From assembly GCA_002699085.1 (NCBI GenBank), contig PAAR01000009.1, forward strand, positions 133,725-197,724: a DNA stretch of 64,000 bases. Reading direction: 5' to 3'. The notes beneath the pieces are model-generated. The model saw only the letters and a list, made by a program, of their open reading frames with translations, made no database searches and was not told the DNA's origin. The first letter of the stretch is position 1. Every line of letters begins with the position of its first letter. The DNA is from Micavibrio sp. Its GTDB lineage: Bacteria > Pseudomonadota > Alphaproteobacteria > Micavibrionales > UBA9664. The translations under genes were made by a program, and so were the position numbers. This document shows, piece by piece, positions 39,197 to 46,266 of the stretch.

Positions 39197-40876
39197 GTGA
39201 GCAAAGCTCAAGTAAAATTTGATAAGAAATCTGTTTATTTCGTCCCGCTTGGTGGGTGCGGTCATTTTGGTGCTAATCTTAATTTGTACCACTATGACGG
39301 TCAGTGGCTCGCCCTTGATTGTGGTATGGGCTTTGCTGATGAGCGCTACCCTGGGGTGGATATATTGCTCCCTGATCCTTCTTTCATTGAAAAACAACAA
39401 GATAAACTTGCAGGCCTTATTATTACTCATGCGCATGAAGATCATATTGGCGGCGTTGTACAATTATGGCCGCAATTAAAATGCCCCGTCTATGCCACAC
39501 CATTTACGATGGAGGCATTGAAGAGAAAATTAGATGAAGCGCCTTATGGCAAGGATGTGCCTTTGATTGAAATTCCTAATATGGGTAAGGCTGATATCGG
39601 GCCGTTCAAAACTGAATGGGTAAATATGGCTCATTCAATTCCTGATACATCTTCAATTATTATAAAAGCAGGTGATGTTACCATCTTTCATTCTGGAGAT
39701 TGGCATTTTGATCCTAAGCCCACTGTAGGGCACAGCTGTGATGAGGCACGTCTCACACAACTTGGTAAAGAAGGTGTGCATGCTTATGTGGGTGATTCAA
39801 CCAATGCGGGTGTGCCAGGTGTGTCTGGATCTGAAAGCGATCTGCATGATGATTTTCTAAAATTATTCAAGCGTGCAAAAGGCAAAATAGGGGTCACACT
39901 CTTTTCTTCTAATATCGGCCGCTTACAAACAGTGTTGACAGCCGCCGAAGAAACAAAGCGTTATGTATGTCTTGTGGGTCGCTCATTGAAAAATATGGCG
40001 GACATCGCCACTCAGTTTGATTTGATTGATACAAGCCATATTCTCACCGAAGACCAAGCGGCGCATATGTCGAACAATCAAATCGTTTACGTGATGACCG
40101 GTTCTCAAGGCGAAGCCCGTGCCCAATTACCTAAAGTTGCCAAAGGTGAGCACCCTACGGTGTCATTAGGGCAGGGCGATATGCTGATTTTCTCAGCCCG
40201 TGCGATACCAGGTAATGAACGGGCGATCACAGATATGCGTAATCAATTAACGATTTCAGGGGTAGAGGTCGTTACCCCGCGCGATCATCATATTCATATA
40301 TCAGGCCATCCTGCTCAAGACGAAGTCTTGAAAATGTTTGATCTTATTAAGCCAAATGCCGTTATTCCTGTTCACGGTGAATATGCAATGCAATTAGCGC
40401 ATCAAAATTTAGCTAAAAAAAATAAAGTACCTTTTTCAATTCTACCTGAAAACGGGACAGTTGTTAAAATTACGAAAGATAAAATAGAGCAGGTAGGGCA
40501 GGTAGAGGCCAATCTTTTAGCCTTTGACCAAAAACGCATATTGCCATTGGATCACCCCTCTATCAGAGAACGTCGTAAACTGAGCTTTAACGGCACAGCT
40601 TTTGTGACGGTGCTTATTGGTCACGCCTTACATGATATTTTTGATATACAGCTATCAACGCTAGGGCTTCTTGATGAGGAAAGTGATGAAGGGGTAGAGG
40701 TTTTGGAAGAAATTATCGATACTATCGGTCAAGACCTTTTGACGTTGTCAAACAAAGAATGGCAAAATGATGCGATGGTAGAAGAAAAAATTCGTGTATC
40801 TACACGTCGTTATTTCCGTGATTGGCTCGGCATTAAACCAATCATAATCGCCCATCTTGTAAGGGATAGCGACTAA
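39197..40876 (+). CDS. rnj: Ribonuclease J
   Basis: This 559-residue metallo-beta-lactamase RNase has HAHEDH at residues 78-83 (zinc ligands), the beta-CASP domain in the middle and the HISGHPAQDEVL motif near residues 370-381. RNase J has 5'-3' exonuclease and endonuclease activity and takes part in rRNA and mRNA processing. Translation starts at GTG 39197, 15 bases after birA. Together with rppH in this window it would give a 5'-end-dependent decay pathway. The gene is followed by a 675-base gene-free stretch. Confidence 0.95.
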   Translation: MSKAQVKFDKKSVYFVPLGGCGHFGANLNLYHYDGQWLALDCGMGFADERYPGVDILLPDPSFIEKQQDKLAGLIITHAHEDHIGGVVQLWPQLKCPVYATPFTMEALKRKLDEAPYGKDVPLIEIPNMGKADIGPFKTEWVNMAHSIPDTSSIIIKAGDVTIFHSGDWHFDPKPTVGHSCDEARLTQLGKEGVHAYVGDSTNAGVPGVSGSESDLHDDFLKLFKRAKGKIGVTLFSSNIGRLQTVLTAAEETKRYVCLVGRSLKNMADIATQFDLIDTSHILTEDQAAHMSNNQIVYVMTGSQGEARAQLPKVAKGEHPTVSLGQGDMLIFSARAIPGNERAITDMRNQLTISGVEVVTPRDHHIHISGHPAQDEVLKMFDLIKPNAVIPVHGEYAMQLAHQNLAKKNKVPFSILPENGTVVKITKDKIEQVGQVEANLLAFDQKRILPLDHPSIRERRKLSFNGTAFVTVLIGHALHDIFDIQLSTLGLLDEESDEGVEVLEEIIDTIGQDLLTLSNKEWQNDAMVEEKIRVSTRRYFRDWLGIKPIIIAHLVRDSD

Positions 40877-40955
40877 ATCACCTGAGTCAAACCAGTCTGT
40901 CTATACTGTTCATTTTGAAAGTGCAATAGCGAATCGAGAAAGTTTTTTTATTACC

Positions 40956-40964
40956 TGTGGATAA
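40956..40964 (-). promoter_or_regulatory. Perfect DnaA box
   Basis: The plus strand reads TGTGGATAA, i.e. TTATCCACA on the minus strand, the consensus high-affinity DnaA box. GANTC sites flank it at 40884, 40931 and 40999. A weak TTTAAA-N17-TATACA promoter (40966-40994) starts two bases downstream, so DnaA could regulate it. Confidence 0.6.
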
Positions 40965-41035
40965 CTTTAAAAAGTTTTTTATAGGGGGTATACAAAACGA
41001 ATCACTTGCCCTAGATTAAAATTATATTCTTTGTA

Positions 41036-41475
41036 GAGAGTTACAAAAAGATAGAAAGCCTTAAAACTTCACTAATTTATGTAACTTTAGTTCATACAGA
41101 GTTTCGGCTTTGTGTCGTCAAACAAAGAATATAGAAACCTAAGCCTAGAGCTTAAAACGATATTTTACCAAGAATTTTATATCTTCGGATATATAAGAGG
41201 AGGTTAAAAAGAAAGCTCACTGAACTTCGGTTCTCTCTTTGCCCTTAGAAGCAAAGTAGTGTGAAAGGATTATAGAGACGACGCTGATTGCCATTCTTGG
41301 ATGGCACCTTGAGCAAGCCTCTTATAAATAGGATAGATGAATCGCTTCACGGCCTTTAAATCGCCTTTTATAAGAAAGATGTAAAAAGTTTATCAGCCTA
41401 TGACGCTATAATATGTTGGTTTTGATTTGGAAAAGCACTTTTCGTTCACTCGGAAAGTGCTTTTCTGCTTTTTGA
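41036..41475 (+). ncRNA. Unidentified highly structured RNA candidate
   Basis: The 675 bases between rnj and the next gene (40877-41551) hold no convincing protein gene but many stems. These include AGTTACA/TGTAACT (41039-41086), a hairpin at 41094-41115, TAAGC/GCTTA (41140-41154) and two cUUCGg tetraloop hairpins (41178-41193 and 41222-41233). CTTTGC/GCAAAG (41237-41256), TGCCAT/ATGGCA (41289-41306) and an 11-12 pair stem at 41321-41374 follow, with a strong terminator last. CTTTGT at 41108 can pair either upstream or perfectly with ACAAAG at 41122, so alternative folds are possible. I found no conserved RNase P, tmRNA or SRP RNA signature. It could be a long ncRNA or a leader with attenuator. 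Confidence 0.5.
41430..41473 (+). terminator. Strong intrinsic terminator of the RNA candidate
   Basis: A perfect 12-base-pair stem (GAAAAGCACTTT / AAAGTGCTTTTC) that can extend to 15 pairs, with a 6-base loop, is followed by TGCTTTTT. It lies 79 bases before the next ATG, so upstream transcription should end here unless antiterminated. Confidence 0.85.
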
Positions 41476-41551
41476 AGTATTTTCCTTGTGTTTTAGCGGA
41501 ACTTTAATTACATAAAGAGTGTTGATACAGTGAAACAAGAGGAGTAATAAA

Positions 41552-42358
41552 ATGAAATCATTAAGAATAATACTAGCAGCCACTGCTGCACCAATCGCAC
41601 TCGGTTCTTTAGCCTGTTGTTCAGCAGAAGAGGGGAAACAAGTATTTGCAGCCATAACGCAGCACGGACAAGAAAGAGCATCCACAGAGTATGGCACTGA
41701 AATGCCAGCAGAGACAAAAGAATACTCATTTATTGTTGGCCTCAATCAACCTCTAAATGAATTAGAGCCCTTATGCCAAGCTACTGGTGCCGTTTCTTGC
41801 TCGGCACAAATGTCAGATGATAACAATGAGGCTAAATTAACGCTGGCCTTTGACACTAATGATGCTGTTACACCTGCAGATGTGGCTCATATATTGGAGG
41901 CAGAAAAAAGTGTTGCATATGCAGAACAGCTTACTGATGGACAAACTGAAGTAATTATACGCTCATCGTCAACATCATCAGAAGTACTACCTGTATTAGC
42001 ACAAGAAGCAGTTGTTGGGCCTGAAATTTACTGTGAATTCCCTGAAAATACTGCTGAATACAAAGCATGTATAACGCCTAGAAATGTTAGCTTAATTGTA
42101 GGGTGGAAAGAGCCATTAAATGCAGAAGAGAAAGCTAAGGTAGCAACGGATTTATGTTGGCATATAGGTAATCAAGGTGAGTGTACGCTTACTACAAGCT
42201 ACAATCCTACGGAAATTACTTTTACCGCACTAACCAACATGCCGAACGATCAGATATTAGCAACGCTAAAAAACATGACATCCGTTCGTTATGTTGACTT
42301 GAATTCAGATGACGCCAAACCAGCCAAGAGGCTTCAGAGAGTTTTAACGCCTCAGTAA
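41552..42358 (+). CDS. Exported protein with two tandem cysteine-containing repeats, unknown
   Basis: I do not recognise this 268-residue protein. A signal peptide of about 21 residues ends at ACC; the site is a poor lipobox (S-L-A-C), so lipoprotein status is doubtful. Two similar domains follow at about 57-128 and 177-251. Each begins with a strand (FIVGLNQPLN, LIVGWKEPLN), has a cysteine pair (Cys75/Cys83 and Cys202/Cys211) and ends in a helix plus strand. This looks like an internal duplication with one disulphide per copy. GAGGAG precedes the ATG, and a terminator follows. Confidence 0.75.
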   Translation: MKSLRIILAATAAPIALGSLACCSAEEGKQVFAAITQHGQERASTEYGTEMPAETKEYSFIVGLNQPLNELEPLCQATGAVSCSAQMSDDNNEAKLTLAFDTNDAVTPADVAHILEAEKSVAYAEQLTDGQTEVIIRSSSTSSEVLPVLAQEAVVGPEIYCEFPENTAEYKACITPRNVSLIVGWKEPLNAEEKAKVATDLCWHIGNQGECTLTTSYNPTEITFTALTNMPNDQILATLKNMTSVRYVDLNSDDAKPAKRLQRVLTPQ

Positions 42359-42383
42359 AAAATAAAGATTGTAGAATAATAAG

Positions 42384-42412
42384 AACAGCGAACATAGTTT
42401 CGCTGTTTTTTT
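42384..42412 (+). terminator. Intrinsic terminator after the repeat protein
   Basis: A 9-base-pair stem AACAGCGAA / TTCGCTGTT with a 6-base loop runs into seven Ts, 26 bases after the stop codon. Confidence 0.85.
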
Positions 42413-42447
42413 ATAGGTAAAGAGTAGGGAATTAATTAAAGGTGTTA

Positions 42448-42522
<75 letters not shown>

Positions 42523-42540
42523 ACATAACAACAGGATAAA

Positions 42541-42570
42541 GAGATACAAGAAACCCTTATCCATTGTCAA
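42541..42570 (-). promoter_or_regulatory. Predicted tRNA-Asn promoter
   Basis: On the minus strand a perfect TTGACA (42565-42570), an 18-base spacer and TATCTC (42541-42546) end 18 bases before the tRNA. Confidence 0.5.
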
Positions 42571-42610
42571 TTGTAAATATATAAATAGTCCATATTTATT
42601 AAGGAAATAT

Positions 42611-42642
42611 AAAAAAACCCAGCTCAGTGGCTGGGTTTTTTA
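42611..42642 (-). terminator. Intrinsic terminator of the membrane-protein gene
   Basis: CCCAGC / GCTGGG with a 6-base loop is flanked by A-run and T-run on both sides, so the minus-strand gene that stops at 42644 ends here. The symmetry would let it work in both directions. Confidence 0.85.
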
Positions 42643-42643
42643 T

Positions 42644-43588
42644 CTATTTTAATTCCAATCTGACTTCAGGCCCAAATTGAGCAGGCACATAATTAGCACC
42701 TGTTCTATCAAGACATTGGAAAACTCTTTCACGACCCTCGCCAGTGTCAATTAATTGAGCACCACGGACTTTGAAGCCTTCTTCAATACTTCTTGTTTTA
42801 AGCTCACATTGGCCTTGATCTTTTAACTCCCATGCACCTGAAAGAAACGGAATGTTAATTAATCCAAATGAATCAAGTCTTGTGTTTTTAAAGTTAGGGA
42901 ACAATGTGTCTGATATCCCATCAATAGGCTTCATGATGACATCATCAGGATTTGTTGCGGCCCATTTGATGCTATTAAGATAATCATCGCCATACTGATT
43001 ACCAAAAGCACTTAACATGGTAGAAACCAGCATACCAGCTAGAACACCACCTCTACGCCAGTATCTATGCGTAAAGTTTTTGTTCATAGCGCCATTGACG
43101 GCATGTCCACCCCAGTAGCCTGCAGAAGCCAATACGGCTGTTGGTAAACTCCAGATAAAGAAGCCTGACGCACCGGTTGCTGCAATGTTGAATTGATTCA
43201 GATTACCGCCATCCAATACTAATCCACCAACGGCAGCGCCTAACGCTGCGCCCACTGATGTTAAAACGATCTCAACGCCATTATCCTTTAAAAGTCTACC
43301 CCATTGCTTGCCATAGTTTGTTAATGGCTTTTCTTGTCTAAATACATTCACAGGTAATGCAACTGTACTTGCTACTACTCTTGCAATATTCACAACAAGC
43401 TCAACAGGATCTATAATTTCTAAGAAATCTCTTTTAGCTTTACCTTTTTTTGATCGAAGAGATGCTCTCTCTCTATCCGCTAATATATCAGACGCACCTG
43501 TATGATCTAAGTCTTCTGCACTACCGCTTAGGTCTGCACTACCTTCATCCATTTCAATCATGTGCTCCATATCTTCATCACCAGCCAT
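42644..43588 (-). CDS. Multi-pass membrane protein, unknown
   Basis: I do not recognise this 314-residue protein. The first 45 residues are acidic and probably disordered. A basic stretch (SLRSKKGKAKRD) and an amphipathic helix follow, then three hydrophobic helices at about 105-125, 136-160 and 180-196. The second is Gly/Ala-rich (SGFFIWSLPTAVLASAGYWGG). The last 110 residues are soluble and contain two cysteines (GQCELK, FQCLDR). AAGGAG precedes the ATG. It lies alone between tRNA-Asn and tRNA-Cys with its own promoter and terminator. Confidence 0.75.
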   Translation of the reverse strand: MAGDEDMEHMIEMDEGSADLSGSAEDLDHTGASDILADRERASLRSKKGKAKRDFLEIIDPVELVVNIARVVASTVALPVNVFRQEKPLTNYGKQWGRLLKDNGVEIVLTSVGAALGAAVGGLVLDGGNLNQFNIAATGASGFFIWSLPTAVLASAGYWGGHAVNGAMNKNFTHRYWRRGGVLAGMLVSTMLSAFGNQYGDDYLNSIKWAATNPDDVIMKPIDGISDTLFPNFKNTRLDSFGLINIPFLSGAWELKDQGQCELKTRSIEEGFKVRGAQLIDTGEGRERVFQCLDRTGANYVPAQFGPEVRLELK

Positions 43589-43630
43589 TTATATCTCCTT
43601 AAAAATTATATGTGTGTTGTATATATTCAC

Positions 43631-43659
43631 ATAAGTAAACATTAAAGATATTCTGTCAA
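43631..43659 (-). promoter_or_regulatory. Predicted promoter of the membrane-protein gene
   Basis: On the minus strand a perfect TTGACA (43654-43659) is followed by 17 bases and ACTTAT (43631-43636), a weak -10. Confidence 0.4.
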
Positions 43660-43678
43660 GAAAAAACAAGGTTACTTC

Positions 43679-43707
43679 TTGTACTTATAAAGAAAAGATA
43701 TTATATA
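43679..43707 (+). promoter_or_regulatory. Predicted tRNA-Cys promoter
   Basis: TTGTAC (43679-43684), a 17-base spacer and TATATA (43702-43707) end 15 bases before the tRNA-Cys gene. Confidence 0.5.
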
Positions 43708-43722
43708 TTTCTCTCACCCAAA

Positions 43723-43796
43723 GGCGCGATGGCAGAATGGTGATGTAGCGGATTGCAAATCCGCGTATGCCGGTTCGATTCCGGCTCGTGCCTCCA
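43723..43796 (+). tRNA. tRNA-Cys (GCA)
   Basis: A 74-base tRNA: acceptor GGCGCGA / TCGTGCC with one G-U pair, anticodon loop TTGCAAA with anticodon GCA, T arm GGTTCGATTCC, the U73 discriminator typical of tRNA-Cys and encoded CCA. Confidence 0.95.
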
Positions 43797-43898
43797 CTCA
43801 ATTTACTACGCACATATGTGGTTTTATACGACAAAGCTATTGAGCCTTTGTGCAAACCGTTTTATGCTTTTACCAAGAACCAGAATAAAGGACATGTT

Positions 43899-44558
43899 AT
43901 GGATTTTGCGCTTGCTCGCACAAATATGATTAAATCTCAAATCAAACCGAATGATGTTTATAACGAAGATCTAATTGAAGCTTTGGACACTGTTTACAGA
44001 GAAAATTTCATTCCAGAAGAAAAACGTGAAGTTGCTTATCTTGATGAAGACCTCAAATTAACGGCTGATGGCCGCTATCAAATGGAGCCTGTTGTATTCG
44101 CAAAACTCATGCAAGCAGCGCTAGATGGCCCTAAAGACTATGTTTTAGTCATAGGCTGCACAATGGGATATAGCGTGGCTGTATTATCTCGATTATGCGG
44201 CATGGTCATTGGTATTGATTCGCATAAAGAGTTTACTGATTACGCTGAAAAGAAATTAGCGAGAGCCGAGTGTTCTAACGCTGCTGTTTTTTGTGCCCCT
44301 ATGTATGAGGGCTACCCAGCACAGGGGCCTTATAATTTAATTATTATTGAAGGCGGTGTAGGCACAATCCCAAATGAAATATTTTTGCAGCTTCAAGATA
44401 ATGGTCGCTTATTAACAATCGAAAGACGTGACGCAAACAAAGCAGGGCAGGCGGTTTGCTATCTAAAACAAGGCGATATTATTTCAAGACACGTACTATT
44501 TGATGCCAACACACCTTATCTTCAGGGTTTTGCCCCAAAAACAAAATTTTCCTTCTAA
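43899..44558 (+). CDS. Protein-L-isoaspartate O-methyltransferase-like protein
   Basis: This 219-residue protein resembles the PIMT-like group of alphaproteobacteria. The N-terminus MDFALARTNMIKSQIKPNDV is typical, and a Rossmann-type methyltransferase domain follows. The SAM motif reads VLVIGCTMGYSVAVL, where active PIMTs usually have GTGSGY, so activity is uncertain. AAAGGA precedes ATG 43899; a longer frame reaching back into the tRNA is not credible. popZ comes next. The tolC gene usually found between these two is absent. Confidence 0.82.
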   Translation: MDFALARTNMIKSQIKPNDVYNEDLIEALDTVYRENFIPEEKREVAYLDEDLKLTADGRYQMEPVVFAKLMQAALDGPKDYVLVIGCTMGYSVAVLSRLCGMVIGIDSHKEFTDYAEKKLARAECSNAAVFCAPMYEGYPAQGPYNLIIIEGGVGTIPNEIFLQLQDNGRLLTIERRDANKAGQAVCYLKQGDIISRHVLFDANTPYLQGFAPKTKFSF

Positions 44559-44677
44559 AAGTATCTTTTCCCTTCAAAACATTTTATTTTTGTGTAAGAA
44601 GTGGGGATAAGGTTTTGACATACCTTCCAAAATACGACAATCTTGTTATAAATGATCTGTAAAAACTAAAAGAATAT

Positions 44678-45214
44678 ATGGCAGAAGAGCAAACAAAAAG
44701 CGATGAAGACTTATCAATCGAAGAAATCCTTTCTTCGATTAGAGATATTATTTCTGAAGATGATGACGCACCAGAAGAGGTTGCTGCAGCACCTGAACCT
44801 GAAGTTGTGGAAGAAGAACCAGAAGAGATTGAACCTTTAACAGAAGAAGAAAGCGACGCCGTTGTTGTAGAAGCTGTTGAAGATGACGATGAAATATTAG
44901 AATTAAGCGATCCTATAGATGAGCCAGAGACAGAGCCCGTTGATTTTGAGGCTGCCTTGGATGCTGTTGAAGATGATGAGAATCTTTTATCAGAAAATAC
45001 AGCGAGCGCTAGTCTTGCTGCATTAGATAAGTTAAGTCGCAGCTCAGCTATTGATAACCGTCGTAATATTAATGATGCAGTTACTATAGAAGATATTACA
45101 CGTGAAATGCTGCGTCCAATGCTTAAAGCATGGCTAGATAAAAATCTGCCTGATATTATTGAACGTACTGTTCAAAAAGAGATTCGTCGTCTTTCATCAA
45201 AATCAGACGATTAA
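44678..45214 (+). CDS. popZ: PopZ-like polar organising protein (DUF2497)
   Basis: This 178-residue protein has the three-part PopZ layout. A short N-terminal helix (LSIEEILSSIRDIISEDD, about residues 11-28) binds client proteins. A long acidic, disordered linker runs from about 29 to 105. The C-terminal oligomerising helices contain MLRPMLKAWLDKNLPDIIERTV. PopZ forms polar condensates that hold the chromosome's ParB/parS end. The linker has few prolines compared with Caulobacter PopZ. The patatin-like gene converges 19 bases downstream. Confidence 0.88.
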   Translation: MAEEQTKSDEDLSIEEILSSIRDIISEDDDAPEEVAAAPEPEVVEEEPEEIEPLTEEESDAVVVEAVEDDDEILELSDPIDEPETEPVDFEAALDAVEDDENLLSENTASASLAALDKLSRSSAIDNRRNINDAVTIEDITREMLRPMLKAWLDKNLPDIIERTVQKEIRRLSSKSDD

Positions 45215-45232
45215 TAAACTTTTTATATAAAT

Positions 45233-46222
45233 TTAATAAACGGAACCATCATCTTCAGAATATGAGAAGACAGATTGTGCAGCCAAAATATCTGGCAAAG
45301 CACGCTCAACAGCCGCCTCTCCTTCAGCAATTAGCTCTTCAGCGCGCTGAAATTCCATCAAGCCGATATGACCAACATGTGGTTTAATATGGATATCAGG
45401 CGGATCACCTGCCAAACGTGAGCGTGTAATACGATCTTGAATAATCCCTAATGATGAAATCATAATACCGAAAAGGCTGGGCTGACTCTTATCTTCACGC
45501 TTAAAGATACTGCTTTTTATAGGAGAGCTTTTAATCTTGCGCTTGTTGCTTTCTGACATACCTTCTTCATCAAGTAAATCATAACCCATGACACGGGGCA
45601 CACGCTCACCTTTTTGTGTCGCCTTACCGATAAGATCGGCGTTTAAATCTACAGCAATAGTCATGCGTGCGCCAAAAGCTTGGCACACTGATACAGGAAC
45701 AGGGTTGACTAATGCGCCGTCAATTAAAAAGCGATTATTTTTTTCTACAGGTGGGAATAAGCCGGGTAAAGAAAAAGAGGCAACCATTGCATCAACCAAA
45801 TTACCTTTACGAAGCCAAACTTCATGTCCTGTAACCAAATCTGTTGCCACGGCCGTAAAAGGATGAGGGAGATCTTCAATATTGATATCACCCAACTGGT
45901 CTTCCATTAAACGGCGCAATCTTTTACCGCCAATAATGCCCGATCCCTTAACCTTGAAATCCAAATAAGTAAGTGTTTTTAGTGAGGTGAGGGATCGCCC
46001 CCATGTCTCAAGAATATCTAACTTTCCCGCTAAATAACAACCGCCAACCAATGCGCCAAAAGATGTGCCTGCCACAATTGTCGGTTCAATGCCGTGTCTA
46101 ACCAACGCTTTTAAGGCGCCGATATGTGAAAATCCACGTGCCACACCACCGCCGAGAGCTATACCGATCCTAGGTTTTGAAGAATTTTGATTTGAGGCTT
46201 GGTCTTTTGTGTTTTCTGTCAT
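45233..46222 (-). CDS. Patatin-like phospholipase (RssA family)
   Basis: This 329-residue serine lipase-fold protein has the oxyanion segment LGGGVARG at residues 23-30, the nucleophile Ser54 in GTSFG and the dyad Asp168 in DGALVNP. Known RssA/patatin relatives hydrolyse acyl lipids, but the substrate is unknown here. It has no signal peptide and is likely cytoplasmic or membrane-associated. Only 44 bases separate its start from the divergent transporter gene. Confidence 0.91.
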   Translation of the reverse strand: MTENTKDQASNQNSSKPRIGIALGGGVARGFSHIGALKALVRHGIEPTIVAGTSFGALVGGCYLAGKLDILETWGRSLTSLKTLTYLDFKVKGSGIIGGKRLRRLMEDQLGDINIEDLPHPFTAVATDLVTGHEVWLRKGNLVDAMVASFSLPGLFPPVEKNNRFLIDGALVNPVPVSVCQAFGARMTIAVDLNADLIGKATQKGERVPRVMGYDLLDEEGMSESNKRKIKSSPIKSSIFKREDKSQPSLFGIMISSLGIIQDRITRSRLAGDPPDIHIKPHVGHIGLMEFQRAEELIAEGEAAVERALPDILAAQSVFSYSEDDGSVY

Positions 46223-46266
46223 ATTTTAAATGCTAATTATAAAAGTAGTATAACACAAAAAATCTT

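Noticed and set aside
40877-41003. Chromosomal replication origin
   Set aside because: There is only one DnaA box, no AT-rich repeat array, and none of the usual neighbours (hemE, parAB, gidAB, dnaA). The box is better read as a regulatory site.
41112-41207. 31-residue open frame (GTG start) inside the structured RNA
   Set aside because: It has no ribosome binding site and lies across several stems. The AGGAGG at its end has no start codon after it. It might still be translated, but I cannot support it as a gene.
41036-41475. RNase P RNA, tmRNA, 6S or SRP RNA
   Set aside because: I looked for the conserved GAGGAAAGTC and ACAGAA blocks of RNase P, the tmRNA tag and acceptor, and the SRP GGAAG/AAGCAG loop, and found none. 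A covariance model search would be decisive.
41552-41620. Lipoprotein signal in the repeat protein
   Set aside because: The cysteine is preceded by S-L-A, which is a weak fit to the lipobox. I kept it as an exported protein only.
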